Source: Rhodobiaceae bacterium
Lineage (GTDB): Bacteria > Pseudomonadota > Alphaproteobacteria > Parvibaculales > Parvibaculaceae
DNA: 64,000 nucleotides
Assembly (NCBI GenBank): GCA_003330885.1
Contig: CP030277.1
Span: 3,026,001 to 3,090,000 of the forward strand
Direction: 5' to 3'
Shown in pieces: positions 44,789-53,566 of this stretch. How positions within the stretch are numbered: position 1 is the first letter of the stretch; each line of letters begins with the position of its first letter. Made by a program: the position numbers and the translations under genes. The notes under the pieces are model-generated. The model did no database searches. It was not told the DNA's origin and was given only the letters and a program-made list of their open reading frames with translations.

Positions 44789-45019
44789 AATCTGAGATCC
44801 TATTTTGTTGTCCGGCCATCAAAACTGGTTGGGCGGTTCGGTGTTTAGAGCTGCATAAGTTTCAGCCCCGGCGCTGCTATAGTTGGGGACGCCCGATCAG
44901 AGGATCCAGAAACCGTTGATCACCAGTCATCAAATAAGGGTTACAGACGAATCCACAGACAACCTCAACCAACAGCCATTCCCCGAAAGGGGTGGATCAC
45001 ACATCATGTTAAGGAAAAT
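44789..45019. other. Intergenic region before tRNA-Gly
   Basis: 230 bases between the SnoaL-like gene and tRNA-Gly. A small hairpin CCCC-gaaa-GGGG near 44985 lies just downstream of the tRNA (minus strand) and could help end its transcript, although no T tract follows. No small ORF was supported. Confidence 0.4.
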
Positions 45020-45094
45020 TGGAGCGGGCGATGAGATTCGAACTCACGACCCCAACCTTGGCAAGGTTGTGCTCTACCCCTGAGCTACGCCCGC
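45020..45094 (-). tRNA. tRNA-Gly (anticodon GCC)
   Basis: Reverse strand folds as a full cloverleaf of 75 nt. The acceptor stem is GCGGGCG/CGCCCGC, the anticodon stem is CAACC/GGTTG with loop TTGCCAA (anticodon GCC), the T arm contains GTTCGAATC, and the 3' CCA is encoded (45020-45022). An imperfect inverted repeat with ATAT cores lies just upstream at 45106-45133. Confidence 0.97.
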
Positions 45095-45250
45095 GCTCCA
45101 GACGGGATATATCCCCGCCGAGGGGGGTATATCGCGCATTGATGCCGCCTTTGCAAGCCCTTATTGCGCCTAACTTTTCAAGCTGCAATGGAACACCTTT
45201 AGACAGCGTCAGGCCTTGGCAAGAAGCGCCCTTGGTGGCATGAGAAGCAG

Positions 45251-45811
45251 ATGACGACCGAAGACCAAACATCAGATCCCGCTCCATTAGAAGCCCCTGT
45301 CAGCAAGGAAGGCCTACTGCACCTGCTAAAGGATCTGGGCATCGCCGCCACCACCATCGACCACCCGCCCCTCCACGCGGTCGATGATGCTCAGGCTTGG
45401 CGGGCAGCCAACTTGGGCACAGAAACAGGCGGCTTCTGCAAAAACCTGTTCCTCAAGGACAAAAAGGGCGCTCTTTGGCTTGTCGTTACGCTAGAGGAAC
45501 GAAATATTCGTCTAAACAGCCTGCCGAAAAGCCTGGGCTCAGCACGCCTCTCCTTCGCAAAACCTGAGCTTCTCTGGGAAACCTTGGGCGTCAGGCCTGG
45601 CTCCGTCACCCCATTTGCGCTGGTGAATGATGTGGACAGACAAGTCCGCCTGATCCTCGATGCCCCCATGATGGACCATGCCTGGCTGAACTATCATCCG
45701 TTGACCAATGAGGCGACCACCACCATCTCAAAAGCCGACTTTCTGAAATTCATCCGCCATTGCGGCCACGAACCCACTATTATCGATTTGGAAGCAGCGG
45801 CAGGCCTTTAA
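45251..45811 (+). CDS. ProX/YbaK-type prolyl-tRNA editing domain protein
   Basis: Trans-editing protein of 186 residues of the kind that removes wrongly attached amino acid from tRNA (prolyl-tRNA synthetase-associated domain, often Ala-tRNAPro). Family motifs are TIDHPPLHAVDDA, GFCKNLFLKDKKGALWLV, ARLSFAKPELLWETLGVRPGSVTPFAL and DHAWLNYHPLTNEATTTIS with the late FLKFI.CHEP-like segment. Upstream of the CnoX-like gene with a 67-base gap. Confidence 0.92.
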   Translation: MTTEDQTSDPAPLEAPVSKEGLLHLLKDLGIAATTIDHPPLHAVDDAQAWRAANLGTETGGFCKNLFLKDKKGALWLVVTLEERNIRLNSLPKSLGSARLSFAKPELLWETLGVRPGSVTPFALVNDVDRQVRLILDAPMMDHAWLNYHPLTNEATTTISKADFLKFIRHCGHEPTIIDLEAAAGL

Positions 45812-45878
45812 ACAGCGCCTTTCGCCCTATTTCATTTACAGACAAGTCTCTTTTGCAGACAGAAAATGAAGGAACCTC

Positions 45879-46799
45879 ATGTCAGATCTGGCAGGCACCC
45901 CTGATACGCCCCCGACACCTTCCGGCGCGGGCGACTACATCAAGGACACAACAACAGAGACCTTCATGGCAGATGTCGTGGAGGCCTCCAAACAGGTTCC
46001 CGTGATTGTCGACTTCTGGGCACCCTGGTGCGGGCCCTGCAAACAGCTCACACCCGTTATAGAGAAGGTCGTCAATGCGGCCCAAGGTGCTGTGCGTCTT
46101 GTGAAGATGAACATTGATGATCATCCAGAAGTTGCCCAACAATTGCGGGTGCAATCGATCCCAGCCGTATTTGCCTTCAAGGACGGTCAGCCGGTAGATG
46201 CTTTTCAAGGCGCCCTGCCCGAAAGTCAGATCAAGCAATTCATTGAAAAGCTGGCTGGGGAAATCGGACCCTCCCCTGCAGATCAATTAACCGAAATGGG
46301 ACGCGAAACTTTTGCTCAGGGCCAGTTGCAGGAAGCAGCACAAATGTTCGCGCAGGCACTGCAGCAGGAAGCCGGACACATTGGCGCCATTGCGGGCCTC
46401 GCCCTTTGCTATCTGCAAAGCGGCGATGCAGACCGCGCGAGCCAAACGCTCGAACTCGCGCCCCCCGACAAAGTGAATGATCCCGAGCTCGCAAGCGTGC
46501 GCGCAGCGATCGCTCTCGACGCAAAGTCAGGCGATGTCGGCGAGACCGCAGAGCTACGCGCAAAACTGGACGCCAACCCCAAGGATCATCAGGCACGCTT
46601 TGATCTGGCACTCGCACTGAACGGTGCAGGCGATCGTGAAGGCGCAGTAAGCGAACTCCTCGACATCATCGCCATGGACCGGGCCTGGAACGAAGAAGCC
46701 GCCCGCAAACAGTTGCTTGAGTTTTTTGACGCTTATGGACCAACAGATGATGTGACGAAGGAAGGTCGCAAACGCCTGTCCTCAATTCTGTTCAGCTAG
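45879..46799 (+). CDS. cnoX: CnoX-like thioredoxin-TPR protein
   Basis: Protein of 306 residues with an N-terminal thioredoxin domain (VDFWAPWCGPCKQL, active-site WCGPC) and C-terminal TPR-type helices (EMGRETFAQGQLQEAAQMFAQAL, LALNGAGDREGAVSELLDIIAMDRAW). Proteins like this, unlike the E. coli version, keep a redox-active CxxC and act as chaperone-holdases that hand clients to DnaK/GroEL during oxidative stress. Followed by the Lon-substrate-domain gene after 57 bases. Confidence 0.9.
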   Translation: MSDLAGTPDTPPTPSGAGDYIKDTTTETFMADVVEASKQVPVIVDFWAPWCGPCKQLTPVIEKVVNAAQGAVRLVKMNIDDHPEVAQQLRVQSIPAVFAFKDGQPVDAFQGALPESQIKQFIEKLAGEIGPSPADQLTEMGRETFAQGQLQEAAQMFAQALQQEAGHIGAIAGLALCYLQSGDADRASQTLELAPPDKVNDPELASVRAAIALDAKSGDVGETAELRAKLDANPKDHQARFDLALALNGAGDREGAVSELLDIIAMDRAWNEEAARKQLLEFFDAYGPTDDVTKEGRKRLSSILFS

Positions 46800-46856
46800 G
46801 CGATGTGATCAAACCCCAATGGCAGCTACCGCCATCAAGAAGGTGATAAGTAAACC

Positions 46857-47537
46857 GTGAGTGGAAAGTACCTCAAAGCAAGCGATCTCCCATCGCGCAT
46901 TCCTGTGTTTCCGCTCACCGGCGCGCTGCTGCTTCCGCGCACCCAGGTTCCCTTAAACATCTTTGAACCACGCTATCTGCAAATGGTCGAAGACGCTCTG
47001 GGCGCCGAACGCCTGATCGGCATGATCCAACCTTCCGTTGCTGCGCCCACAAGCAATGCCGGCATTGTGGAGGAGAAGCTGCCCCTGCACACAATCGGCA
47101 CCATCGGGCGCATCACCTCTTTCATGGAGACCGATGACGGTCGTTTCCTGATTACCTTGACCGGTGTCTGTCGGTTCCGCATTCGCGAAGAGCTCGACAC
47201 TGTCACCCCTTATCGTCAGTGCTTTGTGGAGACGGAAGAGTTCAAAGGCGACCTCAAGGCCGGGCTTGGCGAAGACGATGTCTCCCGCGACCGGCTGCTG
47301 GAGATCCTCAAACAATATTTGGAGACCAATGGATTGTCCGCAGACTGGGACGCCATTAAAAACGCTCCCAACGAAAGCCTTGTGAATTCCCTGTCGGTGA
47401 TTTCACCCTATGGACCAGATGAAAAACAGGCATTGCTTGAAGCCAAAACCCTGGAAGACCGAAACCAGATGTTGATTGCGCTAACAGAAATTGCGCTGGC
47501 GCGCGACAACACCGACGGCAGCTCGACCGTTCAATAA
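46857..47537 (+). CDS. Lon N-terminal (substrate-binding) domain protein
   Basis: Protein of 226 residues consisting of the Lon substrate-binding domain only: FPLTGALLLPRTQVPLNIFEPRYLQMVEDAL and then IGTIGRITSFMETDDGRFLITLTGVCRFRIREEL. No ATPase or protease domain is present, so it is not Lon itself. GTG start with GAAGGTGATAAG upstream. The gene is usually seen between CnoX and Trm112-like genes in alphaproteobacteria. Confidence 0.9.
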   Translation: MSGKYLKASDLPSRIPVFPLTGALLLPRTQVPLNIFEPRYLQMVEDALGAERLIGMIQPSVAAPTSNAGIVEEKLPLHTIGTIGRITSFMETDDGRFLITLTGVCRFRIREELDTVTPYRQCFVETEEFKGDLKAGLGEDDVSRDRLLEILKQYLETNGLSADWDAIKNAPNESLVNSLSVISPYGPDEKQALLEAKTLEDRNQMLIALTEIALARDNTDGSSTVQ

Positions 47538-47573
47538 GGTTTGCCTTCCTCATATTCCCGAAAAAGAGTTCTT

Positions 47574-47783
47574 ATGACCGATACCCAAACAACTCCTCCC
47601 GCCAATATTTCTCCTGCGGTTGATCCCAAATTGCTCGAGATACTGGTCTGTCCCGTCACAAAGGCAACACTGCACTATGACCGCGACGCCCAGGAGCTGG
47701 TCTCTGAAGCTGCCGGTCTCGCCTATCCCATTCGCGACGGCATTCCCATTATGCTGCCTGACGAAGCGCGGCAGCTGGGATGA
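47574..47783 (+). CDS. Trm112-like zinc-ribbon-type protein
   Basis: Protein of 69 residues with the UPF0434/Trm112 core [45 protein letters not shown]. The first cysteine of the zinc ribbon is kept (CPVTK) while the second CxxC is absent, as in many bacterial members. Eukaryotic Trm112 activates methyltransferases; the bacterial role is not settled. Overlaps the DUF971 gene by four bases (ATGA). Confidence 0.9.
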   Translation: MTDTQTTPPANISPAVDPKLLEILVCPVTKATLHYDRDAQELVSEAAGLAYPIRDGIPIMLPDEARQLG

Positions 47784-48160
47784 GCGACGACACGAAGGCG
47801 CCGGACCAGGATCGACCCTGGCCAACGGAGCTGCGCCTTTCTGATCAAGGCCGCTTGCTCATCGTCTCCTTCAATGACGGAGAGAAATTCGAGCTGCGCG
47901 CGGAATATCTGCGGGTCGAAAGCCCAAGCGCCGAAGTGCAAGGCCACGGCGCTGGCCAAAAGAAAATCGTGCCCCACAAACAGGATGTTTCAATCACCAA
48001 CATTGAACCAGTGGGCAACTATGCCGCGCGTCTCCTATTTAGCGATGGGCATGATAGCGGGCTGTTCACCTGGGATTACCTGCATGAACTCGGGCGCGAA
48101 TATGAGGGAAAATGGGCGGATTATCTCGCGGGGCTCACCGAAGCAGGTCTCGGGCACTGA
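47780..48160 (+). CDS. DUF971 domain protein
   Basis: Protein of 126 residues with the DUF971 pattern ([39 protein letters not shown], then [35 protein letters not shown]). The fold is that of the N-terminal domain of gamma-butyrobetaine hydroxylase and of scaffold domains of iron-sulfur proteins. Often near Mrp/Fe-S genes; here coupled to the Trm112-like gene. Confidence 0.9.
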   Translation: MSDDTKAPDQDRPWPTELRLSDQGRLLIVSFNDGEKFELRAEYLRVESPSAEVQGHGAGQKKIVPHKQDVSITNIEPVGNYAARLLFSDGHDSGLFTWDYLHELGREYEGKWADYLAGLTEAGLGH

Positions 48161-48445
48161 GCCAATCTCCCAATATCGTCCGTCTGCGGTCAATATACTG
48201 GACACTGCGACAGTCTGACACAGCGCAAATGTTTACCATCTTCGTCTAGAAGACGCCGTTCATTACGCACGCGGAGACGGCGGATGAACCAATCAGAAGA
48301 GGGATGAGGAGGCGGTGGCACTGAGTATGTGCCATGGAGGAAGTCATGCGTTGAACGGCGCAGGACATGAATAGACATGCGCGCGAACTCACCAGTTTGC
48401 CGGCGTGTTTCACATCAATCTTTCGGGGGGACACGAAAGTGAAAA
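48161..48445. other. Intergenic region upstream of second PAS_5 gene
   Basis: 285 bases between the DUF971 gene and the PAS_5 gene. It is fairly GC-rich. No clear small gene, hairpin with T tract or known operator was recognised. Confidence 0.4.
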
Positions 48446-49000
48446 ATGCAGGACGCACTAAACAACGACCACGCACTCACGTCCCGGAAGGCTCAAGAAT
48501 TGACCGCCTACTGGCACAAACTGTCAGAGACTGCAGGTGGCATTCCGCCAAGGACGGCGTTTGATCCGATCGCCATCCCCTCGACTCTGCCATCGGTCTT
48601 TCTCATTGAGCGGCTTGATGCGGACACATACCGCTTCCGCTTGCTAGGGACAGATTTTGCAGAACGTGGCGTCAGCGATTTGACGGGCACACTTTTGAAG
48701 CGCTCAGAAGTGGCCGCTGATAGAAGCCCAATCTTTGCCGTGCTTGATCGTGTTCTCGACACGCCTTGCGGCCTCCATATCTTGGGCGTTGAACAAAGCG
48801 AAAAAGGCAGACAATCGCTTGTCGAATATGTTGCGTTCCCACTGTCCGATGAAGAAAGTGCCTCCCGGTTTGTTGTAGGTAGCGGGTCACCGCTCGCAAC
48901 ATTGGGCTATGAAGATGAGGCGACCGGCTACGGGCCATTGGTCGAGGTAAGAGATCTACGGGAAATTCCACTCGCAATCTCTAAGCAGGGTGCTGCCTAA
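48446..49000 (+). CDS. PAS_5-type PAS domain protein, second copy
   Basis: Protein of 184 residues with the same single-PAS layout as the gene at 319: LTAYWHKLSETAGGIPPRTAFDPIAIPSTLPSVFLIERLDADTYRFRLLGTDFAERGVSDLTGTLLKRSE. No output domain or membrane segment. It could be a sensor or adaptor; the family role is poorly known. Its end overlaps the convergent UbiH-type gene by four bases. The ribosome binding site is weak. Confidence 0.8.
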   Translation: MQDALNNDHALTSRKAQELTAYWHKLSETAGGIPPRTAFDPIAIPSTLPSVFLIERLDADTYRFRLLGTDFAERGVSDLTGTLLKRSEVAADRSPIFAVLDRVLDTPCGLHILGVEQSEKGRQSLVEYVAFPLSDEESASRFVVGSGSPLATLGYEDEATGYGPLVEVRDLREIPLAISKQGAA

Positions 49001-50232
49001 AGAGGCTCGCCTTTCATCAAACGCGGCAGGTCGCCAACACCACCACCGGCGAGGCGCATAAAGAAACGACGCGCAGGTCCAATCCGGTTGACGAGCCCAA
49101 GACCCATGTCGCGCAGCAGGCGCAAGGGCGTCACATCGTTTGAGAACAGGCGGTTAAGACCGTCGCAAGCAACGGCCAGCGAGACATTGTCGAAGCGCCG
49201 CCACCGTTCATACCGGTGAAGCGTCACAAGCGCACCAATATCAAGACCAACCCGCTGCGCATCGACCAACACATCCGCCAGTGCTGCAACATCACGCAAC
49301 CCAAGATTGAGACCCTGCCCCGCGAGCGGATGAATGCCATGCGCCGCATCGCCGACAAGCGCTATACGCGGACGTACATAATCCCGTGCGAGTTGCAATG
49401 AGAGCGGATAAGACCAGCGGGGACCAACGGGCTTCATCTCACCAAGATAGGGCCCAAAGCGCTTTGCGCACTCAGCTGCAAATCCCTCGTCATCAAGGCC
49501 GAGTAAGGCATCGGCAAGTTCGGTCTCTTCTGTCCACACAAGCGACGAGCGATTGCCCACCATGGGCAGCACCGCAAAAGGCCCGCTTGGCAGAAAATAC
49601 TCCTGCGCCACGCCATCATGGGGAAGCGCATGCTCAACAGTCGTGACGATCCCGGATTGTCCGTAGGACCAACCGACCGTCTGAATGTCCGACTGTTGGC
49701 GGATTTGCGAGCGCCGGCCATCAGCGCCAACCAATAAGGCGCCCTCCAGAAGGGTGCCGGAACCCAAAGTTACAGAGACATGCGACGGCGCCACGTCAAA
49801 AGAGACGATCCTGTCGGGCGCCATCAGAGTGACCCCCTCTGAATTCGCCAGGGCTTTACGAAGCGCGACGCGCATATGCCGGTTTTCGATCATACCGCCA
49901 AGGGGCGCATCACCAATCTCGGTATGGTCAAAATGCAAAAAGAGCGGTGCGGCCGTTTCGCCGGGTCGACCATCCGTTACGACGATGTCATTGATCGGCT
50001 GAAGATGGTCTTCCATGTGCTGGGCAACGCCGAGCCCATCGAGCATTCGGAGCGACGCATCGGCAATTGACGACACCCGGCCGTCAAACTCTGGGTCCAC
50101 ATCAACTGCTGGATCAAGCACATCAACCACAGCGACCTGAAAGCCACCTTGGCCCAGGGCCAGCGCCAAAGGCAGACCTGCCAGGCCGCCGCCGGCAATG
50201 ATCACATCGAACTTTTTTGGGTCACCGCTCAT
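48997..50232 (-). CDS. UbiH/UbiF-family FAD-dependent hydroxylase
   Basis: Flavoprotein monooxygenase of 411 residues of the ubiquinone hydroxylase type. FAD site: DVIIAGGGLAGLPLALALGQGGFQVAVVD; middle motif LVGADGRRSQIRQQ; late motif IALVGDAAHGIHPLAGQGLNLGLRDVAAL, the hallmark of the UbiH/Coq6 group. It probably hydroxylates the ubiquinone ring in aerobic respiration. The N-terminus is uncertain: 50232, 50247 and 50343 are possible in-frame starts; 50232 places the FAD motif closest to the end as usual. Confidence 0.9.
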   Translation of the reverse strand: MSGDPKKFDVIIAGGGLAGLPLALALGQGGFQVAVVDVLDPAVDVDPEFDGRVSSIADASLRMLDGLGVAQHMEDHLQPINDIVVTDGRPGETAAPLFLHFDHTEIGDAPLGGMIENRHMRVALRKALANSEGVTLMAPDRIVSFDVAPSHVSVTLGSGTLLEGALLVGADGRRSQIRQQSDIQTVGWSYGQSGIVTTVEHALPHDGVAQEYFLPSGPFAVLPMVGNRSSLVWTEETELADALLGLDDEGFAAECAKRFGPYLGEMKPVGPRWSYPLSLQLARDYVRPRIALVGDAAHGIHPLAGQGLNLGLRDVAALADVLVDAQRVGLDIGALVTLHRYERWRRFDNVSLAVACDGLNRLFSNDVTPLRLLRDMGLGLVNRIGPARRFFMRLAGGGVGDLPRLMKGEPL

Positions 50233-50374
50233 AGAGGCAAAGTCCATCGGATTGCCCCAAAAGTCCAGTTGCCCCAGTGACGCAGGAGCCAAATCCTTTC
50301 TGGCTTGCAAGGGACCAAGCTGAACGCTAGGCTTCGGTGACATTTTGTCAGTTTTGCATCAAGAGGAGGAGCTT

Positions 50375-51619
50375 GTGGCGGAGCATCATCAGGAAGACGT
50401 GTCCCTACCCAAAGGTGTCGCGCTCACCGCGTTGGATGAAACCTATCGCGAGGACATTCACCAGGTTCTCGACCGATTGCGCGCAGAAGCCCCGGTACAC
50501 GAAGATACGGACCTCGGACGGATCATTCTCACCCGTCACGATGATGTGCGTGGCCTGTTGCGCAATCGCGAGTGGGGGGTCGACCCGCGCAAAGCAACGC
50601 CGGATTCCTACATTCGCCTTATCACGGGAACCGATACGGAGGAGGGCCTCGCTCAATTCCAACCCTCCATGCTGTTTTCAGATGATCCCGATCACAAGCG
50701 TCTCCGTGCCCTGGTGAGCCAGGCCTTTAATCCCCGCGCCATTGAAAACATGCGGGCAAGGACCGAGGAAATCACCTCTGATCTGCTGGACGAAATGAAC
50801 GGGCGCGACGAAATTGACTTCATCGCGGACTTCGCCGGACCGCTTCCGACCCTCGTCATTGCAGACATGCTGGGCGTCGCCCTGGAAGACCGGGATGACT
50901 TTAAGCGCTGGTCGGACGATCTGATCTTCGGTTTTGATCCACTAAAAAATGAAGAGACCAGCAAGCGCATCGAAGCCTCAGGCGAAGCCATGCGGGCTTA
51001 CTTTGACAGAACCATCGCCGCAAGGCGGGCCGAGCCCAAAGACGATCTTATCTCAGACCTGATCCGTGTTCAGGAAGCAGAAGACAGCCTGACCGATGAC
51101 GAAATCATGTCCATGTGCACACTGCTCTTGATCGCCGGAAATGTGACGACAACCGACCTCGTGGGCAACGGCCTCTATGCGCTTCTCACCCACCCAGATC
51201 AGCTGAAAAAACTAAAAGCCGACCCGTCGCTGATTGAGAACGCCGTGGAGGAGATGCTGCGCTTTGACAGTCCCGTTACCGACAGCGGACGCATTCCTTT
51301 CGGCGATGATGAAGTCGGCGGCTGTCCCATCAAAAAAGGCCGGAGCATCACCACCTCTCTTGCAGCCGCAAACCACGACCCTAGTGTCTATCCTGATCCT
51401 CATAAGTTCGACATTGAGCGGGAAGACACCCACCACCAGTCTTTTGGAGGGGGCATTCATATGTGTCTTGGCGCACCCCTTGCGCGCTTGGAAGCCCAGA
51501 TCGGCATCAATGCCTTCCTGGCCCGCTTCCCAAAGGTGCGTTTGAGCACAATGCCTGGCAAACGTCGGCACTTGCCATCCTTCCGCGGCTTTGAAACATT
51601 GCCAGTCAGACTGGACTAA
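50375..51619 (+). CDS. Cytochrome P450
   Basis: Heme-thiolate monooxygenase of 414 residues. Family motifs: I-helix LLIAGNVTTTDLVGN, K-helix EEMLRFDSPV (ExxR), and the heme-binding loop FGGGIHMCLGAPLARLEA. Start is GTG 50375, decided by AGGAGGA at 50364-50370; a TTG at 50345 has no such site. It leads an operon with an amidase 18 bases downstream. No ferredoxin or ferredoxin reductase gene is nearby, so electron partners must be encoded elsewhere. Confidence 0.93.
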   Translation: MAEHHQEDVSLPKGVALTALDETYREDIHQVLDRLRAEAPVHEDTDLGRIILTRHDDVRGLLRNREWGVDPRKATPDSYIRLITGTDTEEGLAQFQPSMLFSDDPDHKRLRALVSQAFNPRAIENMRARTEEITSDLLDEMNGRDEIDFIADFAGPLPTLVIADMLGVALEDRDDFKRWSDDLIFGFDPLKNEETSKRIEASGEAMRAYFDRTIAARRAEPKDDLISDLIRVQEAEDSLTDDEIMSMCTLLLIAGNVTTTDLVGNGLYALLTHPDQLKKLKADPSLIENAVEEMLRFDSPVTDSGRIPFGDDEVGGCPIKKGRSITTSLAAANHDPSVYPDPHKFDIEREDTHHQSFGGGIHMCLGAPLARLEAQIGINAFLARFPKVRLSTMPGKRRHLPSFRGFETLPVRLD

Positions 51620-51637
51620 GAAGCGGCGGACTTGTGA

Positions 51638-52996
51638 ATGACTGACGACTGGGCCCACCAGCCTGCCTTAGCGCTTGGGGCTGCGATTGAAAGCGGGCGC
51701 GCCGATCCGCGCGAGATCACAGACTATTTTCTGAACCGTATTTCGGCTGAAGACCAGGACAACACGGTCTATGTCCGTTTGACCACTGACAGGGCGAAAC
51801 AAGAAGCCGCTGAAGCTGCCGATCGCGCGAAAACCGGGTTTCGTCGATCACCTCTGGACGGCGTCCCCCTGTCGTGGAAAGAGCTCTTTGACGTAGCGGG
51901 TGAACCTTCAACGGCCTGCTCAAACCTTCTGACCAAAAACATTGCGACGAAAGATGCGCTCACCCTGGAACGGCTGACGCGCGCAGGCGCCGTCCTGCTC
52001 GGCAAGACCACCATGACCGAGCTCGCCTTTTCGGGGCTCGGCATCAATCCCATCTTTGGGACCCCGGCAAACCCTCATGACCCCGACATTGCCCGTGCGC
52101 CAGGGGGCTCTTCGTCCGGCGCAGGTGTCTCGGTCGCCCGCGGACTTGCAGCCGCTGCCCTTGGCACCGACACCGGCGGATCCGTTCGCATCCCCGCCGC
52201 GTGGAATGGCCTCGTCGGCCTCAAAACAAGCTGGGGCCGCGTACCGCTGGACGGCACCGTGCCGCTCTCCCCCTCCCTCGACACGATCGGCCCTCTCACC
52301 CACACCGTCGCAGATGCTGCCACACTCTTCTCTCTCCTAAGTGGCGCGACGGCCGACATTCATAATGTGTCGCTTAAGGATCACGCGGTACTCGTGCCTG
52401 ACAATTTGGTCTTTGACGGCCTCGACGCAGGGATCGCAAAGACCATTGAACAAGCCATTCATACCCTCGGCGCCAAAGGGCTTCGCATCATCCACAAACC
52501 CCTACCCGCCCTTGATGAGATCCAGAGCCTGGCGTGGGAGGGAGCCAGCATCCTGATTGCCGAAGCCTATGGGCTGTGGGGCACAGACGTGGAACGACGG
52601 CAGAATGAAATGTTTGCCTCGGTCGCGTCGCGCTTCATGATGGGCAAACGCGGCTCTGCGCCAGATCTCGCCGCGGGACTCCTTCTCCGCGAGGCAATAC
52701 AGAAGCGCTATGCAAAAGAGACAGAGGGCTATGATGCTGTCCTGATGCCGACCGTCGCCATCTCGCCGCCGGAGATCGAACCACTCCTGACTGACGATGC
52801 AGCTTATGGGCACGCCAACAGCATGGCACTACGCAACACAACCCTCGGCAATCAATTGGGGCTCTGCGCACTGACTTTGCCCGTGGGGTCAGACGCCCTC
52901 GGCCTGCCTGTCGGCCTCATGATGCAGGCAGCCCCAGGCAAAGACGAACCACTGCTCCGCCTTGGCCGGGCAATGGAGATGGCACTCGCAAACTGA
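51638..52996 (+). CDS. Amidase-signature family hydrolase
   Basis: Enzyme of 452 residues of the amidase-signature group. The Ser-Ser-Lys triad is readable as K in LSWKELFDVAGEPS, S in GGSSSGAGVSVARGLAAAALGTD, and S in DTGGSVRIPAAWNGLVGLK. It may hydrolyse amides of aryl or alkyl carboxylic acids. It lies 18 bases downstream of a P450, which suggests that the P450 product is the amidase substrate or that both handle one compound, though this is inferred. Confidence 0.92.
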   Translation: MTDDWAHQPALALGAAIESGRADPREITDYFLNRISAEDQDNTVYVRLTTDRAKQEAAEAADRAKTGFRRSPLDGVPLSWKELFDVAGEPSTACSNLLTKNIATKDALTLERLTRAGAVLLGKTTMTELAFSGLGINPIFGTPANPHDPDIARAPGGSSSGAGVSVARGLAAAALGTDTGGSVRIPAAWNGLVGLKTSWGRVPLDGTVPLSPSLDTIGPLTHTVADAATLFSLLSGATADIHNVSLKDHAVLVPDNLVFDGLDAGIAKTIEQAIHTLGAKGLRIIHKPLPALDEIQSLAWEGASILIAEAYGLWGTDVERRQNEMFASVASRFMMGKRGSAPDLAAGLLLREAIQKRYAKETEGYDAVLMPTVAISPPEIEPLLTDDAAYGHANSMALRNTTLGNQLGLCALTLPVGSDALGLPVGLMMQAAPGKDEPLLRLGRAMEMALAN

Positions 52997-53003
52997 TGCA
53001 GAG

Positions 53004-53459
53004 CTAAGCCGGCAACAATCGACGCACGTCCGATGTCTCGCCCCCATACATGTTTTTCTCCTCTGGCTTTTCGCTGAGATACTCAACGAAATCGAACTCA
53101 AAGCCCGCCGGATCAAGGAAATAGAGGTTCCTGCGGAAGGGATGGTCGCCACCGATGATCTCAACAGGATAGCCAGCCGCCTGCAGGCGTTCAGACAGTG
53201 CCTCCAAATCGTCAACACAAAATCCAAGATGCGCGAGCCCCGGCGTATGACCGGCGAGATCACGATTGTCGCCCTGAGCGCCATCATTAAGTGTGATGTA
53301 GGTCTCGTCTGTTCCGACATGGACCCAATTCCGGTCCCGTCCGAACCAGGTGTTTTGGCCCCTGCCCCGCACTTCCCAGTCGGGAAATGCCGTCAGAAGA
53401 AATTTCAGGGTCGGCTCAATCTCAGCCACACATAAATTCACATGTTCCAATCTGATCAT
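53004..53459 (-). CDS. VOC-family protein
   Basis: Protein of 151 residues with two beta-alpha-beta-beta-beta units: RLEHVNLCVAEIEPTLKFLLTAF and GLAHLGFCVDDLEALSERLQAAGYPVEI, and the final FLDPAGFEFDFVEYL with the Glu ligand. AGGAGA lies about eight bases before the ATG. It ends seven bases from the amidase (convergent) and is divergent from a LysR gene that probably controls it. Confidence 0.9.
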   Translation of the reverse strand: MIRLEHVNLCVAEIEPTLKFLLTAFPDWEVRGRGQNTWFGRDRNWVHVGTDETYITLNDGAQGDNRDLAGHTPGLAHLGFCVDDLEALSERLQAAGYPVEIIGGDHPFRRNLYFLDPAGFEFDFVEYLSEKPEEKNMYGGETSDVRRLLPA

Positions 53460-53566
53460 CGTCGTCTCCTATCACTGCAAGATGCGGAGAACATGGAGTG
53501 TTTCCTTTTTTATTATAATCCGCCAATATGGAAACTTATTGTTCTCATATAGAAGACAATCAAATC

